A DNA stretch of 64,000 nt from Miscanthus floridulus (taxonomy: Eukaryota; Streptophyta; Magnoliopsida; Poales; Poaceae). The notes under the pieces are model-generated. The model did not search any database, was not told where the DNA came from, and saw only the letters and a list, made by a program, of their open reading frames with translations. The stretch lies in assembly GCF_019320115.1 (NCBI RefSeq), contig NC_089589.1:24681273-24745272 (forward strand), in the 5' to 3' direction. Shown in pieces: positions 9,741 to 20,252 of this stretch (position 1 is its first letter; each line of letters starts with the position of its first letter). A program made the translations under genes and the position numbers.

Positions 9741-10387
9741 GAGGGTGGAGGCTTTATCGTGGTTTCAAGGTGCGGGTGTCATCAGTAGTGAAAGGCGGAT
9801 TGGATGTGGATGCAGCGTAGGCGCAATGTTGAAGGGCATGTCTTCTATGTATCAGTTGTTGGGCGACAGTACGGTATGGCAGGGCAAAGTTAGCATGAGT
9901 GGCCAGCGCGGGATTTGGTGGACAACATAAGTGCTTTTGCTAAGGTGGTCTGCATGGTGAGGCGACGCGCGGTCGTGTGCAATAGTTGGTTGTTTTGGTG
10001 CAAGGAGGTCTTCGGATGGTAGTTTGATTCCCCGCTTGACATTTCTACCATCTTCAATGAAGCGACTAGGTTATTGAGAGCTACGATGCACGCAACTAGC
10101 TAGATGGCGATCAGAGGTAGATGTTTATGTTTTTGGATCGGTGGTTTGTATCAGATTACAATGGCTAGCTCAGCATGGCAGGGCTAGTAAGGTGTTGGAC
10201 AACGCCAATAGACAGCACAAGCGGGTCTGATGGCGTGACAGGTGCTTGGCATGCAGTGGACTGCGGTGGCTAGCCCTGCATGGTAAGGGTTGGATCAATG
10301 TGGGGCAACATCGGTGATGACTGTGTAAGCGACTGCGATGTTGTGTTGGCTTGACGCCTTTGTCTTCCCAGGTAATGTTGATGCTAC
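9741..10387. other. Unassigned, possibly very old transposon remnant
   Basis: About 650 bp of moderately GC-rich sequence with short open frames on both strands and no recognisable domain. Repeated 'TGGCTAGC...GCATGG' phrases suggest decayed repetitive sequence. I support no gene here. Confidence 0.35.
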
Positions 10388-10560
10388 ATGGTATTCTTGA
10401 TTTTATTTGGCTTTTAAGTTTTTGGGATAACCTGAGAGTGGACACACATCTGAGCTCCTCAGCCCTACAGTTGGGTAGGACATATGGAAGGTCTGATAGG
10501 GATGGTGACGGAATTTCTTATTTCTCCATTTGCTGTTTGCAAGAAAAAGAGTCCTTGCTA
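10388..10560. repeat. Direct repeat, left copy (partner at 35941-36110)
   Basis: Shares 'GAGAGTGGACACACAT', 'GGAAGGTCTGATAGGGATG' and 'GGAATTTCT' in the same order and orientation with 35941-36110. With Tekay-A and CACTA-2 removed, the two copies lie about 1 kb apart around a Tat-like gag fragment. They may be remnants of that element's LTRs, or an older duplication. Confidence 0.6.
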
Positions 10561-10809
10561 GAATTTTTAATTTTATTGACCTTCCAATTTTCAATCTCCG
10601 GATGTGCCAGCTTGGCTTGTAGTTGCGTGGGGGTCTTTGATCCATTTTAATTAGACTGATTAAAGAAATAGTCCTTGGTGTTTTTCGCCGTTTAACACCC
10701 TGGATAATAGCAATGACATCTCCTTTTTACTCTCCAACGGGAGCTTTTGCTTGCCTCATGAGCCCAGAAGATTTGATGTACATTTTAATATTCTCTTAGC
10801 CATCCAATG
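10561..10809. other. Unassigned spacer
   Basis: Nothing recognised. AT-rich sequence between the direct repeat and the gag fragment. Confidence 0.35.
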
Positions 10810-11310
10810 ACTTCCCGAACACGATTTCACGGTCCGAGCTCTTCTCAATCAGCTTGATGATTAGGCCGAATCAAGACAACAAGACTCTTCAATTCAAAAG
10901 CATCGATGGGGAAGGGCATTCATATCAATCAACATCTATGATAAACTCAATCGGCCTTCATTAATATGACTGATTGGACTTGCCTCTGGAAGGCATTACA
11001 ATCATTAGTAACATGAGAAGCAAAATTATGCCATTTTCAATATGCACGACATTTCAACTCATCAAGTGGTGGCAAAGGATGCAATAATATAATGTATCCA
11101 TTTTCTAACATCTCATTAAAAATCCGATCATACTTGGATACATCAAATGTAAATTTCATCTTCTCATGCTGATTCTTGTGAATCGGCTAGAGGGAAGAAT
11201 AAGTAACTGATTTAGCTTGTGCTGGCCAAACAAATTTAGTAATAAAACAATTAGTAGTTTCATCGTCCGATCCATCTGAATGGTATTCAATAGTATGTAT
11301 GTTAGGATGA
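10810..11310 (-). pseudogene. Tat-type Ty3/gypsy gag fragment, split by Tekay-A
   Basis: On the minus strand the reading includes 'EYHSDGSDDETTNCFITKFV', 'KMKFTFDVSKYDRIFNEML', 'HPLPPLDELKCRAYWKWHN' and 'TNDCNAFQRQVQSV'. The 'KCRAYWKWHN..SHVTNDC' stretch is the zinc-binding-like segment seen in grass Tat-clade (RIRE2-like) gag-pol proteins. It contains stops and is severely truncated. The upstream continuation lies at 35742-35870, beyond the inserted Tekay-A; residues '...NIGASHKLHH' there join to 'PNIHTIEYHS' here across the GATGA duplication. Confidence 0.7.
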
Positions 11311-11889
11311 TGTAACACCCTAAATTTTGCATATTTTTGAAATAGGAGAAAATGGTTAATTATGCATTTTGCGGGAATTTGAATTTAGGAAAATAATAAA
11401 TTTTATTGAAAATAAAATCAAATATAAGGTCACAATCATGTATGTGCATTCATGCTATTGCATAATATTTTGTATTGCTTGGTTGAAGTCGGGTTTCAAA
11501 TCGAGTCGAAATTTCATTTTGAACTTGCTTTGGAAAAATTAGAAAAAGAAAAAAATAAGTTTCCTTTCTCCTTCCTCTGCTTCGGCTGTGGGCCTACTTC
11601 TGCCGAGGCCATTTCTCCCCCATGCCGGCCTGCTTCACTTCCTTCCCGCAGCGGCCCACTCAGCCTTGTTCCAGCGCCGGCCCATTTCTTTCCCGCGCCA
11701 CACCGCAACGGCCCAGCCTGGCCGCGCCCGCGCCCGCGCGCTTTCCTCCGGCCGCTGACCGCCTGGGCCCAGGCGTCAGGCCTTCTCCTTCCTCTCGCCG
11801 TGGCCGGCTCGGACTCTAACTCACGCAGACGCCGTGTCCGCCTCCGCCACGATCTCCGTGATGCCGTGACGCCCAAGAACCCCGCCCCC

Positions 11890-11897
11890 ATAAATAG
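11890..11897 (+). promoter_or_regulatory. TATA-like box of Tekay-A 5' LTR
   Basis: ATAAATAG in a CCCGCCCCC context, followed by a CT-rich stretch typical of plant start sites. The same box occurs at 20854-20861 in the 3' LTR. It separates U3 from R by inference. Confidence 0.6.
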
Positions 11898-12805
11898 CCG
11901 TCTCCTCCGCCTCCTTATCCATCTTGCCGCAAGCATTTTCGCCCACGCAAGCCGTAGCCGCGCCTCGCCCTAGCACCGCCGCAACCGTCGCCAACCACCG
12001 AGCAGGTGTGAGTTGAGTAAGTCTTGTCAACAACGCTTCGCACAACTAACCGCTCGGTGTTTTTGGGTCCGGTGAGTCCGCCGTCGCTCCCTCTATCTCC
12101 CAGGCTTTTTATTTCGTCGAACCGAGCGTTGTAGCCTCCAAACCGCGAGCTCCGACGAGCCACCCATGGCGCTGCCGTCGGCCACCCGTCGCCGGTCCTG
12201 TTCCGGCGGCAATGTTTTTTTCCACCTCCAGATCAAATCTCAGCCGTTCAGATCTAATCCGACGGTCCTTAATCCAAGATACCCCTTCGCCGTCGGTTTT
12301 TAAAAAAGCCCCTTACAATTATTTCAGATTTAACCCGCCGTCCCTAGTGTCATTTCCAGATTCCATTTCTTTCTTTTGAAAGCGTATTTTGGTTCGGTTA
12401 GATTGAAAATACATTTTTAGCTATTTACAGTTTTGCCACTCAACTTGTTTTAGCCATAAAATCTCTGTTTTAACTCCGATTTGATCCGTTCAAGTTGCGT
12501 TAGGTTCATAATTAGGTAATCTACATGTGTTATACTACTGTTAAGTAGGTTTTCAACTTTTAAAATTCGAGATTATATTTAATCTATTATTTTCCTAAAG
12601 GAAAACTTGTTTAATTCATAACTTCTTCGTTTTAGCTCTGATTTTTGTGATCTTCGTGTCTGTGTGTTCGTAGCGAGACGTAGATTCGTTTTCCAAACTT
12701 TTCATCTTGATTTTATGTTGTTGGTGTACTGTTCTGATCTATAGCTTTGTTTGCTTTGCATGATTGCTCCTGGATGTTTGTATGTTGCTGTGTTATCGAG
12801 TATAG

Positions 12806-12877
12806 ACGGTGAGCAATTCGTGGGAGATCAAGGGTACAACTTTGACGAGCATGACCAGCAGGAGTACTTTGCTCAAG
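12806..12877 (+). other. LTR mini-exon A of Tekay-A
   Basis: A 72-base block preceded by 'GAGTATAG' and followed by 'GCAAGT', a consensus GC-type donor (AAG|GCAAGT). It reads AC + 23 codons + G: 'GEQFVGDQGYNFDEHDQQEY' then FAQ, strikingly acidic and aromatic. A donor at 12072 (GGTCCG|GTGAGT) has the right phase to precede it, but in this LTR that upstream frame meets a TAA shortly before and no AUG is evident. The 3' LTR copy is at 21744-21815 (V to M, H to Q, E to D). Tekay-B has the parallel exon at 52380-52520. Expression and splicing are inferred. Confidence 0.45.
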
Positions 12878-13843
12878 GCAAGTATTGCATGGGATTATCC
12901 TTGTTTCCTATTCACGTTAATTCATTAAATTCATATTGCATGTGTCACCTTGATTGGAATTTCCTAGAACTAAACTTTTACCTTGTCACCTACGGGTTAT
13001 GCATTTGGGTAGCTTTGCTAGTGCTCAATTAAACCATGATCTTATAACTTGACTAATGGTATATGCAATAAACATTAAAATATGACTTTTTAGCAACATG
13101 GAAAAGGGGGCTGGAGTGTTTAGCTACTTTCTAAATGCTTTAGATTCCTCTCCCTAAGGACTTATCTGTAAGTGATCATCCGGGACTTACAGTACAGCTG
13201 TGAGGGCTATATGGCTCTGGCTTTAGCTCAGTATGAGGACCTTTTCTAGCTTGTTAGTGGTTACCTTTATTGGCATAAGAATGGCTTGCCGAATCGGGTA
13301 TAGTGTGGCATCTGTCCCTATGTGTATAGGCTGCGTGTCAATGTGCCATTAGGAAGGGGGGCTCTACATCTGTTTGTCGAGTGAATCTAATGGCCCTAAC
13401 ATGTTAGACAAACCTTTGAAAGGCTTTATAGTGACCCCTGTCTACTCACCTTGGAAGTGTTTTGGGAGTAATTAACCCGGACATATGGGTATCACGACTC
13501 AAAGTGAAAGTGTACAACCTCCGTAGAGTGTAAAACTGGTATATCAGCCGTGCTCATGGTCATGAGCGGCCTTGGAACATTTATGGAATAGATGAACACT
13601 AAGAATCATTTGTTTATGCTATTCATTATTCATGTTTACATTTGATCATATGTTTTGCATTGGGAATTGAAACAACTTGTTGCTACTCTTTAGCTAAAAT
13701 TGTGACAACTAAAAGCTGAATGCTGTTAAACTTGTGTCAAGCCTTTTGAGCCTCATGAACCCCGTGTTACACTTGTTGAGTACGACATGTACTTACGCTT
13801 GTTTATTTTTATTATTTGGATAAAAATCCCGGATGGGTAACAG

Positions 13844-13881
13844 ATGACTATGGGTATGATGATTTTCCTGAGGATTTCTAG
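13844..13881 (+). other. LTR mini-exon B of Tekay-A, ends in stop
   Basis: Preceded by 'GGGTAACAG'. It begins ATGAC and reads AT + 'DYGYDDFPEDF' + TAG. Joined in phase to mini-exon A (G|AT = Asp) it extends the acidic peptide to a natural stop. In the 3' LTR the acceptor AG is changed to AT. The analogous Tekay-B exon is 51223-51284. Confidence 0.42.
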
Positions 13882-14100
13882 ACTTGTGGTCAACCAGTCG
13901 ACGTCCCTGTGAAATGGACCTTCCGCGAGAGATCTTGTATTATTTTCGCTATATTTATGTGATAACTCTGTCTTATTCGTGAAGTAATAAACACTTGTGA
14001 TGATACTATTTATAAATTATCAGCTTATGTGTGTGACTGATCTCTAGGCGCACATAAGATTTTGCACTCTATTTTATCCTTAAAATTGGGTGTAACAGAT

Positions 14101-14114
14101 TGGTATTAGAGCAG
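14101..14114 (+). other. Primer-binding site of Tekay-A
   Basis: TGGTATTAGAGCAG just after the 5' LTR resembles the 3' end complement of initiator tRNA-Met (TGGTATCAGAGC) with one substitution, the primer used by most plant Ty3/gypsy chromoviruses. Confidence 0.8.
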
Positions 14115-14291
14115 TGTTGACTGTAGGACGCAAGCCTAGTTAGCAATGGTCATTTTTAGCTTCTTTTGCTTCACTCATTTCATGCTTTCTATCTTACCCT
14201 TGTTATTTGCTAAAGTTTTTTGCTTCTTTTGCCTTATTCTATTATGAAAATTATTGCTTCTAATCTAACCTAACTAAATCTAATTCTGTAA

Positions 14292-14933
14292 ATGCCTCAT
14301 GCCAGCAAGACTGCCTGCATAAGCACTGGAGGGTACTACCTGCCTCATGGTTTCTCCATGGAGCCTGATGAGGAAGAACCCCAGGAACAAGAATTTGATT
14401 CGCCAACACCTGTACCTATGCCTAAGCCAATCCAGGAGGAATCCCAAGAAGTCAAGGTCGTCCACTTGTCTGACGATGATGATGAGGAAGACGTCATTGA
14501 AGAGGATGAGCCGATCCTGCCCCTAGGGTGGACAACACTGGTGTGGTATAAGCCAGGATGTGAGTCCTCCATTTCACATCACCGACTCATGAGCATGCTT
14601 CAGACCTACTATGGCGACTAGGATGCAGCTATGGAGTACGTCTGCGAAGAACATACACACCCTCTTGAAGATACCTATTGGAAGACCAGGGTGTGCATCA
14701 CCATCAAGGACGAACAGAAAGGCGCATATCAGCTGGATTCGAACTATGCGCACCATGCTTACCGTTCTACCATGGAGGACGGCATAGAAGATGCAGCTGC
14801 TGAAGCTTGCATAGGCCTCCGTGGTCGCCGATTTGAGGACATGAAGAATGACCAATATCGATTTCTCCCTCACCAACACCCAGAATTGGGATGGGCAATG
14901 ATGAACCCGCAGGGCACGGATCCAACAACCTAG
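14292..14933 (+). pseudogene. Upstream ORF of Tekay-A (between 5' LTR and gag), function unknown
   Basis: Starts with an ATG at 14292. About 109 residues run to a TAG at 14619, then the same frame continues about 100 residues to 14933, with further in-frame fragments to about 15100. Features: an acidic stretch ('LSDDDDEEDVIEEDEP'), 'GWTTLVWYKPGCESSISHH', 'RVCITIKDEQKGAYQLD' and 'IEDAAAEACIGLRGRRFEDM'. It is not gag, pol or envelope. Tekay-B has a comparable sense-strand ORF in the same place (60363-61430) with the shared idea of a 'DG..PWEAA/IEDAA...A' segment and an acidic part. I do not know its function. Confidence 0.6.
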
Positions 14934-15787
14934 GTGATGGTACACTTTGGCTATGAGTCCGTGGCAAAGATTCGCTGACTGGAGGATCAATTGAAGGCAC
15001 ATCAGAAAACCATCAAGAGACACCGATAGGTGATAGATGAATAAAGGGTGTGCCTCAATTTGCCAAAGATGTATGAGGAGCTTCCCCATAAGTCTCGCCC
15101 ATAGATGTTGGAGTCCCTTTTATGTAATAAAATGATAGTAGAACGAGTCAAGTTGAGTCTAGTCGAGTCTACTAGTGCGGTGTGAACATTGGTGTGTTTA
15201 GTTGATTTGTTATTATGTTTATGTGTGATTTGGATCTTTGTAATGAGTGCTGGAACTTTGTGGGAATGTCCGTAAGTTCGATAGTTAAGAATATTAAAGA
15301 TTGGGTCAATAAATAAATAGTTGGGTTTGTTACATCTTGTTCTCTCGGAATCTGTTTTTCGGAGCAGTCTGTCCTTATCTCAATGCCAATTAAAATATAC
15401 ATGACCACAAATTATGAAATTTTTATGGGAATAACTAGACTTAAGTATCTTTCCAATGCCTCTGGAACCACCCCCATATCTGATCTGGTTTGTGAGATAT
15501 CTCTGTTTCAAGATAAAGTTTCTGCGCAGTCTAGAATCTGGGAACAGTTTTGGTTGTATCATGTTTTTGAGTAATCTAACGACAGCATCTGGGAATGTGG
15601 TCTGAATAAAAGTTGTAGATAATTTCTTAAGATTTCCAACCATATAAAGTACGCCTCTTTTGGATTTCTGGAACTCGAGATATGACTGTTTTACAGAGCT
15701 GCTGATGTTGAGACTCGTCTAGAAAATTTTTAGAATGTATTCTAACTTGGAAATCTCTAAATCTTGCATATTTGTGTTGAATGGCAG
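14934..15787 (+). other. Tekay-A leader/intron-like region before gag
   Basis: About 850 bp of mostly AT-rich non-coding sequence with decayed remains of the upstream ORF at its start. It ends in 'GTTGAATGGCAG' immediately before the gag ATG, which looks like a splice acceptor. No other feature seen. Confidence 0.45.
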
Positions 15788-18700
15788 ATGTCGGGAAGAG
15801 GAAGAGACCGAGGATGTGGAGGTGTTCCCACACATCCACCTCCACCACCACCACCACCGCCAACTATTGAACAACTTTGGCAGTACAGACACAGATTCAT
15901 GCAAGCGTTGGTGCAGAATCAGCAGAACCAACAGGTTGGTGGAGCACCGCGTGATAAGCGTGGTGAATTTTTGAAGGGCCAGTCCCCGAAGTCTTCTCTC
16001 ATGCCACTGAATCCACTGGAAGCAGATGATTGGCTTCGTGCAGTGGAGAAGCAGCTCAATATAGCACAATGTGATGATCAACAGAAGGTGTTGTACGCTT
16101 CAGTACTAGCTTCAGGGAGAAGCACAAGACTGGTGGGAGTCATTCGAGTATGGACGTCCTGCCAATGCTCCTTCTGTCACCTGGCAGGAGTTTAGAGAGA
16201 ATTTCAGATCCTATCACATACCAGAGGGATTGATAGAGCTCAAGCATGAGGAGTTCAGAGCACTGAAGTAGGGATCTATGTCTGTGGCGGAGTATCATGG
16301 ACATGTTTGCTCAGTTGTGACGGTTATGCTTACAAATGAAGTGGCTGATGATGCTGACAAGCAACGTCGCTTTCTCAAGAGTCTGTATGATGGTCTGCAA
16401 CTCTAGCTTATGTCCAATACATACCCCAACTTTCAGACACTGGTGAATTGCGCTATTGTTATTGACAATAAGCGCAAAGAAATGGAGGCCAAGAAGAGGA
16501 GGCTTTAGGCACATGCCTCTAGAAGTAATACTCGTCCATGCACCAACCCTCAGCAAGGCTTCTAGCAGAGGTTTCAGGGACCACCCAGTTAGTGGAGTCA
16601 TGGTCAGTATCCTCAGCGCAACCCGAACCAGTAGTAGATTGGTAATCAATGTCCTCAGCAGCAGAGTGGTCAGTAGAAACCACGACATGGAACACCCAAC
16701 AGCACTCCCATGATGACTAGTGCCCCTAACACTCCCAACAAGTTCTTTTTGTTGTGGTAAAGAAGGTCATCTGTCTTATAATTGCCCTGAGAAGCCCAAC
16801 CAGCAAACCCCCAAAGGCAGAACAACTATCAAAAGCCAGCACCCAACACAGGAAAGGTGAACCATGTGTCTACCGAGACGGCGCTTGCAGAACCAGAAGT
16901 CATGCTCGGTACGTTCAATGTTAACTCAACCCCTGCCACTGTTCTTTTCGATTCTAGAGCTTCACATTCATTCATATCATAAGCATTTGTTAGAAGCCAT
17001 AGCATACCATTATGTGCCATGCAAAATCCCATATTAGTAAACTCACCGGGTGGAAGTTTGCAAGCTTCATATCGTTGTCTTCTGACTAGTCTATTCTTAA
17101 GGGGGTAGAGTTCAAAGTGAGCCCCATTGTGTTGAGAGCATCTGGTATTGATGTGATTCTAGGTATGGACTGGATGAAGCAACAACAAGCAGTGATTCGG
17201 TGTAAGGAGAAGGTTGTGGTTGTGACCGCACCGAATGGAGAAAGAATTAGTGTGGATGTTGTAATACAAGCACAATCGACAGCCACAGTGAACCAGCTTG
17301 ATGATAGCATCAACAAGGAGGACCTAGTGGTGGATGAGTTTCCCGATGTGTTCCCCGATGATTTGCCAGGTATGCCACCTGACCGTGACATTGAGTCTAT
17401 TATTGAATTATTACCTAGAACTGCACCTATAGCTAAGCGTCCATATAGAATGGGGGTTAAGGAATTAGAAGAACTTAAGAAATAAATTAAGGAGTTATAG
17501 GAGAAAGGTTTTATTCGTCCTAGCTCGTCACCTTGGGGAGCACCGGTTATATTTGTTGACAAGAAGGATGGTACTCAGAGGATGTGTGTTGACTATCAGT
17601 CACTCAATGAGGTTACTATCAAGAACAAGTATCCATTGCCTAGAATTGATGACTTGTTTTATCAGTTGAGAGGTGCTTGTGTTTTCTCTAAGATTGACCT
17701 TCGTTCTGGCTATTATCAATTGAAGATTCGTGCAATTGACATACCCAAGACAACTTTTACTATGAGGTATGGTTTGTATGAGTACACCGTTATGTCATTT
17801 GGTTTGACCAATGCACCTGCCTACTTTATGTATTTGATGAATAAGGTGTTCATGAAGTTTTTGGATAAGCTTGTGGTGGTATTCATTGATGATATATTGG
17901 TATTCTCCAAAACAGAAGAAGAGCATGCTGAACATCTGAGGTTGGTCTTACAGAAGCTCAGAGAACACAAGTTGTATGCTAAGCGAAGCAAGTGTGAATT
18001 ATGGTTGAAGGAAGTTTCTTTCCTAGGACATGTTGTCTCTAATGGTGGAATCGTAGTAGATCGAAGCAAGGTGAAAGATGTATTGAATTGGAAACCACCA
18101 ACAGATGTGGGGGAGATTCAAAGTTTCTTGGGATTAGCTGGATACTATAGAAGGTTCATAGAAGATTTCTCTAAACTTGCCAAGCCTATGACAGCTTTGT
18201 TGGAGAAAAATGCCAAGTTTGTATGGTCCGAGAAGTGCTAGGCTAACTTTGAAGAATTGAAGAAGAGATTGACTACAACCCCAGTATTGGTTTTGCCTGA
18301 TTTGAACAAGAGCTTTTCTATCTATTGTGATGCATCTCATCAAGGTCTCGGATGTGTTCTTATGCAAGAAGGTAGAGTAGTGGCTTATGCATCCCGACAG
18401 TTGAGAAAGCATGAGTTAAATTATCCTACTCATGACTTAGAGTTAGAAGTAGTAGTTCATGCTCTGAAGATTTGGAGGCACTATCTCGTCGGGCATAAGA
18501 GTGATATCTATACTGATCATAAGAGTCTCAAGTACATTTTCACTTAGACAGATCTGAATATGAGACAACGTCGATGGTTAGAGTTGATCAAAGATTATGA
18601 TCTGGAGGTACACTATCATCCTAGAAAGGCGAACATTGTTGCCAATGCTCTTAGCAGGAAGAGTTATGCCAATGAGGTGCAAGTGGCACATATGTCAAGT

Positions 18701-20210
18701 GAGTTATGTGCTAAGTTTGAGCGACTAAATTTGAGCTTTGTCACTAATGCAGTCGAGTTGGTGTTGGAGCCTAAATTGGAGCAAGAAATACGTAAAGGAT
18801 AGTTACAGGATGCGAAGTTGAAAGAGATAGCGGAAAACATAGTGATTGGCAAGGCACCAGGTTTCCGTATGGATGACAATGGAACTCTGTGGTTTGGGAA
18901 GAGACTATGTGTGCCTGAGGATAAGGCTATACGAGAGGCAATTCTTCAGTGAGGCACATGAGTCTGCTTACTCTATTCATCCTAGAGGTACTAAGATGTA
19001 TTTAGATCTGAAAGAGAAGTATTGGTGGTACGGACTGAAGAGAGATGTTGCTGAATATGTGACTTTATGTGATACATGTCAGAGAGTCAAAGCTGAACAT
19101 TAAAGACCTATAGGATTGCTACAACCAATGAAGATACCTGAGTGGAAGTGAAAGAAGTTGGTATGGATTTTATAGTTGGGTTACCACGTACTCGGAGAGG
19201 TTATGATTCAATTTGGGTAATAGTGGATCGGTTAACTAAGGTTTCTCACTTCTTACCGGTCAAGACTACCTATACTGGTCCCCAATTGGCTGAATTCTAT
19301 ATGGAGAGGATAGTGTGTCTACATGGAGTTCCTAAGAAAATTGTGTCTGATCAAGGTACTCAATTTATATCTCATTTTTGGCAGCAAGTACATAGTTCGT
19401 TGGGAACCAAGTTCAATTTTAGTACAGCATACCATCCCCAGACAGATGGGAAAACTAAGAGAATTAATCAGATATTGGAGGATATGTTGAGAGCTTGTGC
19501 ATTGCAGTATGGTATAAGTTGGGACAAGAGTTTGCCTTATGTAGAGTTGTCATATAACAACAGTTATCAGAAGAGTCTCAATATGGCACCTTTCGAAGCT
19601 TTGTATGGACAAAAGTGTAGAACCCCTGTTGTTTTGGAATCAAACGGGAGAAACTCAAGTGTTTGGACCAGATGTTTTGAGAGACGTAGAAGAGCAAGTA
19701 AGGATGATCAGAGATAACTTGAGAGTGGCTCAGTCTCAACAGAAGAGTTATACCGACACTAGAAGAAGAGAATTGGTTTTCGAAGTAGGTGATTATGTGT
19801 ACTTGAAGGTGTCACCTATGAGAAGTGTGAGAAGGTTTAACATGAAAGGAAAGTTAGCACCAAGGTATATTGGACCTTTCAAGATTTTAGAGAGACGTGG
19901 AGAAGTAGCTTATCAGTTGGAATTGCCTGAGAGTTTGTCAGGTGTGCACGATGTGTTCCATGTGTCTCAGCTAAAGAAGTGTTTGCGTGTACCTGAGGAG
20001 CAGATACTAGTAAGAAGAGCTTACAGTTAAGGAAGATCTCACTTATGAGGAGTTTCCGGTAAGGATTTTGGAGACGACAGAAAGAGTTACAAGGAGCCAA
20101 GTTATAAAGATGTGTACGGTTCAGTGGAATCGGTATACAGAAGATGAGGCTACTTGGGAAAGAGAAGAGGATTTGAGGAAAACATACCCATAGTTGTTTG
20201 AGTAAGCATC
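15788..20210 (+). pseudogene. Tekay-A gag-pol (gag, PR, RT, RNase H, INT, chromodomain), inactivated
   Basis: Gag starts ATG 15788 with a Pro-run; its capsid-like region (about 15990-16500) has frameshifts and stops. Zinc knuckle at 16745-16790: first Cys of CX2CX4HX4C is Ser. Protease about 16880-17180 has 'LFDSRASHSF', where the catalytic DSG is DSR. RT about 17330-18060 keeps 'FIDDILVFS'; RNase H about 18290-18660 keeps '[10 protein letters not shown]'. Integrase zinc-binding part ends 'CDTCQRVKAEH' (19067-19102); its core has 'MDFIVG' and 'VSDQGTQF', but the third acidic residue is replaced ('TDGKTKRINQ'). A frameshift near 19640 leads to a C-terminal '[15 protein letters not shown]' and chromodomain 'ATWEREEDLRKTYP'. 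At least eight stops are present, many TAG where CAG or TGG is expected. Confidence 0.95.
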
Positions 20211-20239
20211 GTCTGAATCTCAGGGACGAGATTCATTTT

Positions 20240-20252
20240 AAGGGGGTAGAAT
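20240..20252 (+). other. Polypurine tract of Tekay-A
   Basis: AAGGGGGTAGAAT directly precedes the 3' LTR at 20253; the standard plus-strand priming site. Confidence 0.85.

Larger units (their letters stand above)
11311..14097 (+). repeat. Tekay-A 5' LTR
   Basis: TGTAACACCC...GGGTGTAACA, 2,787 bp. GC-rich middle (11590-12240) with a TATA-like box at 11890, donor-like GGTCCG|GTGAGT at 12071/12072, then an AT-rich region with a small acidic coding-like exon (12806-12877) and a second one (13844-13881). Same structure in the 3' LTR. Confidence 0.95.

Noticed and set aside
9741..10387. Possible host gene
   Set aside because: Only short open frames, no domain and no consistent splice structure.
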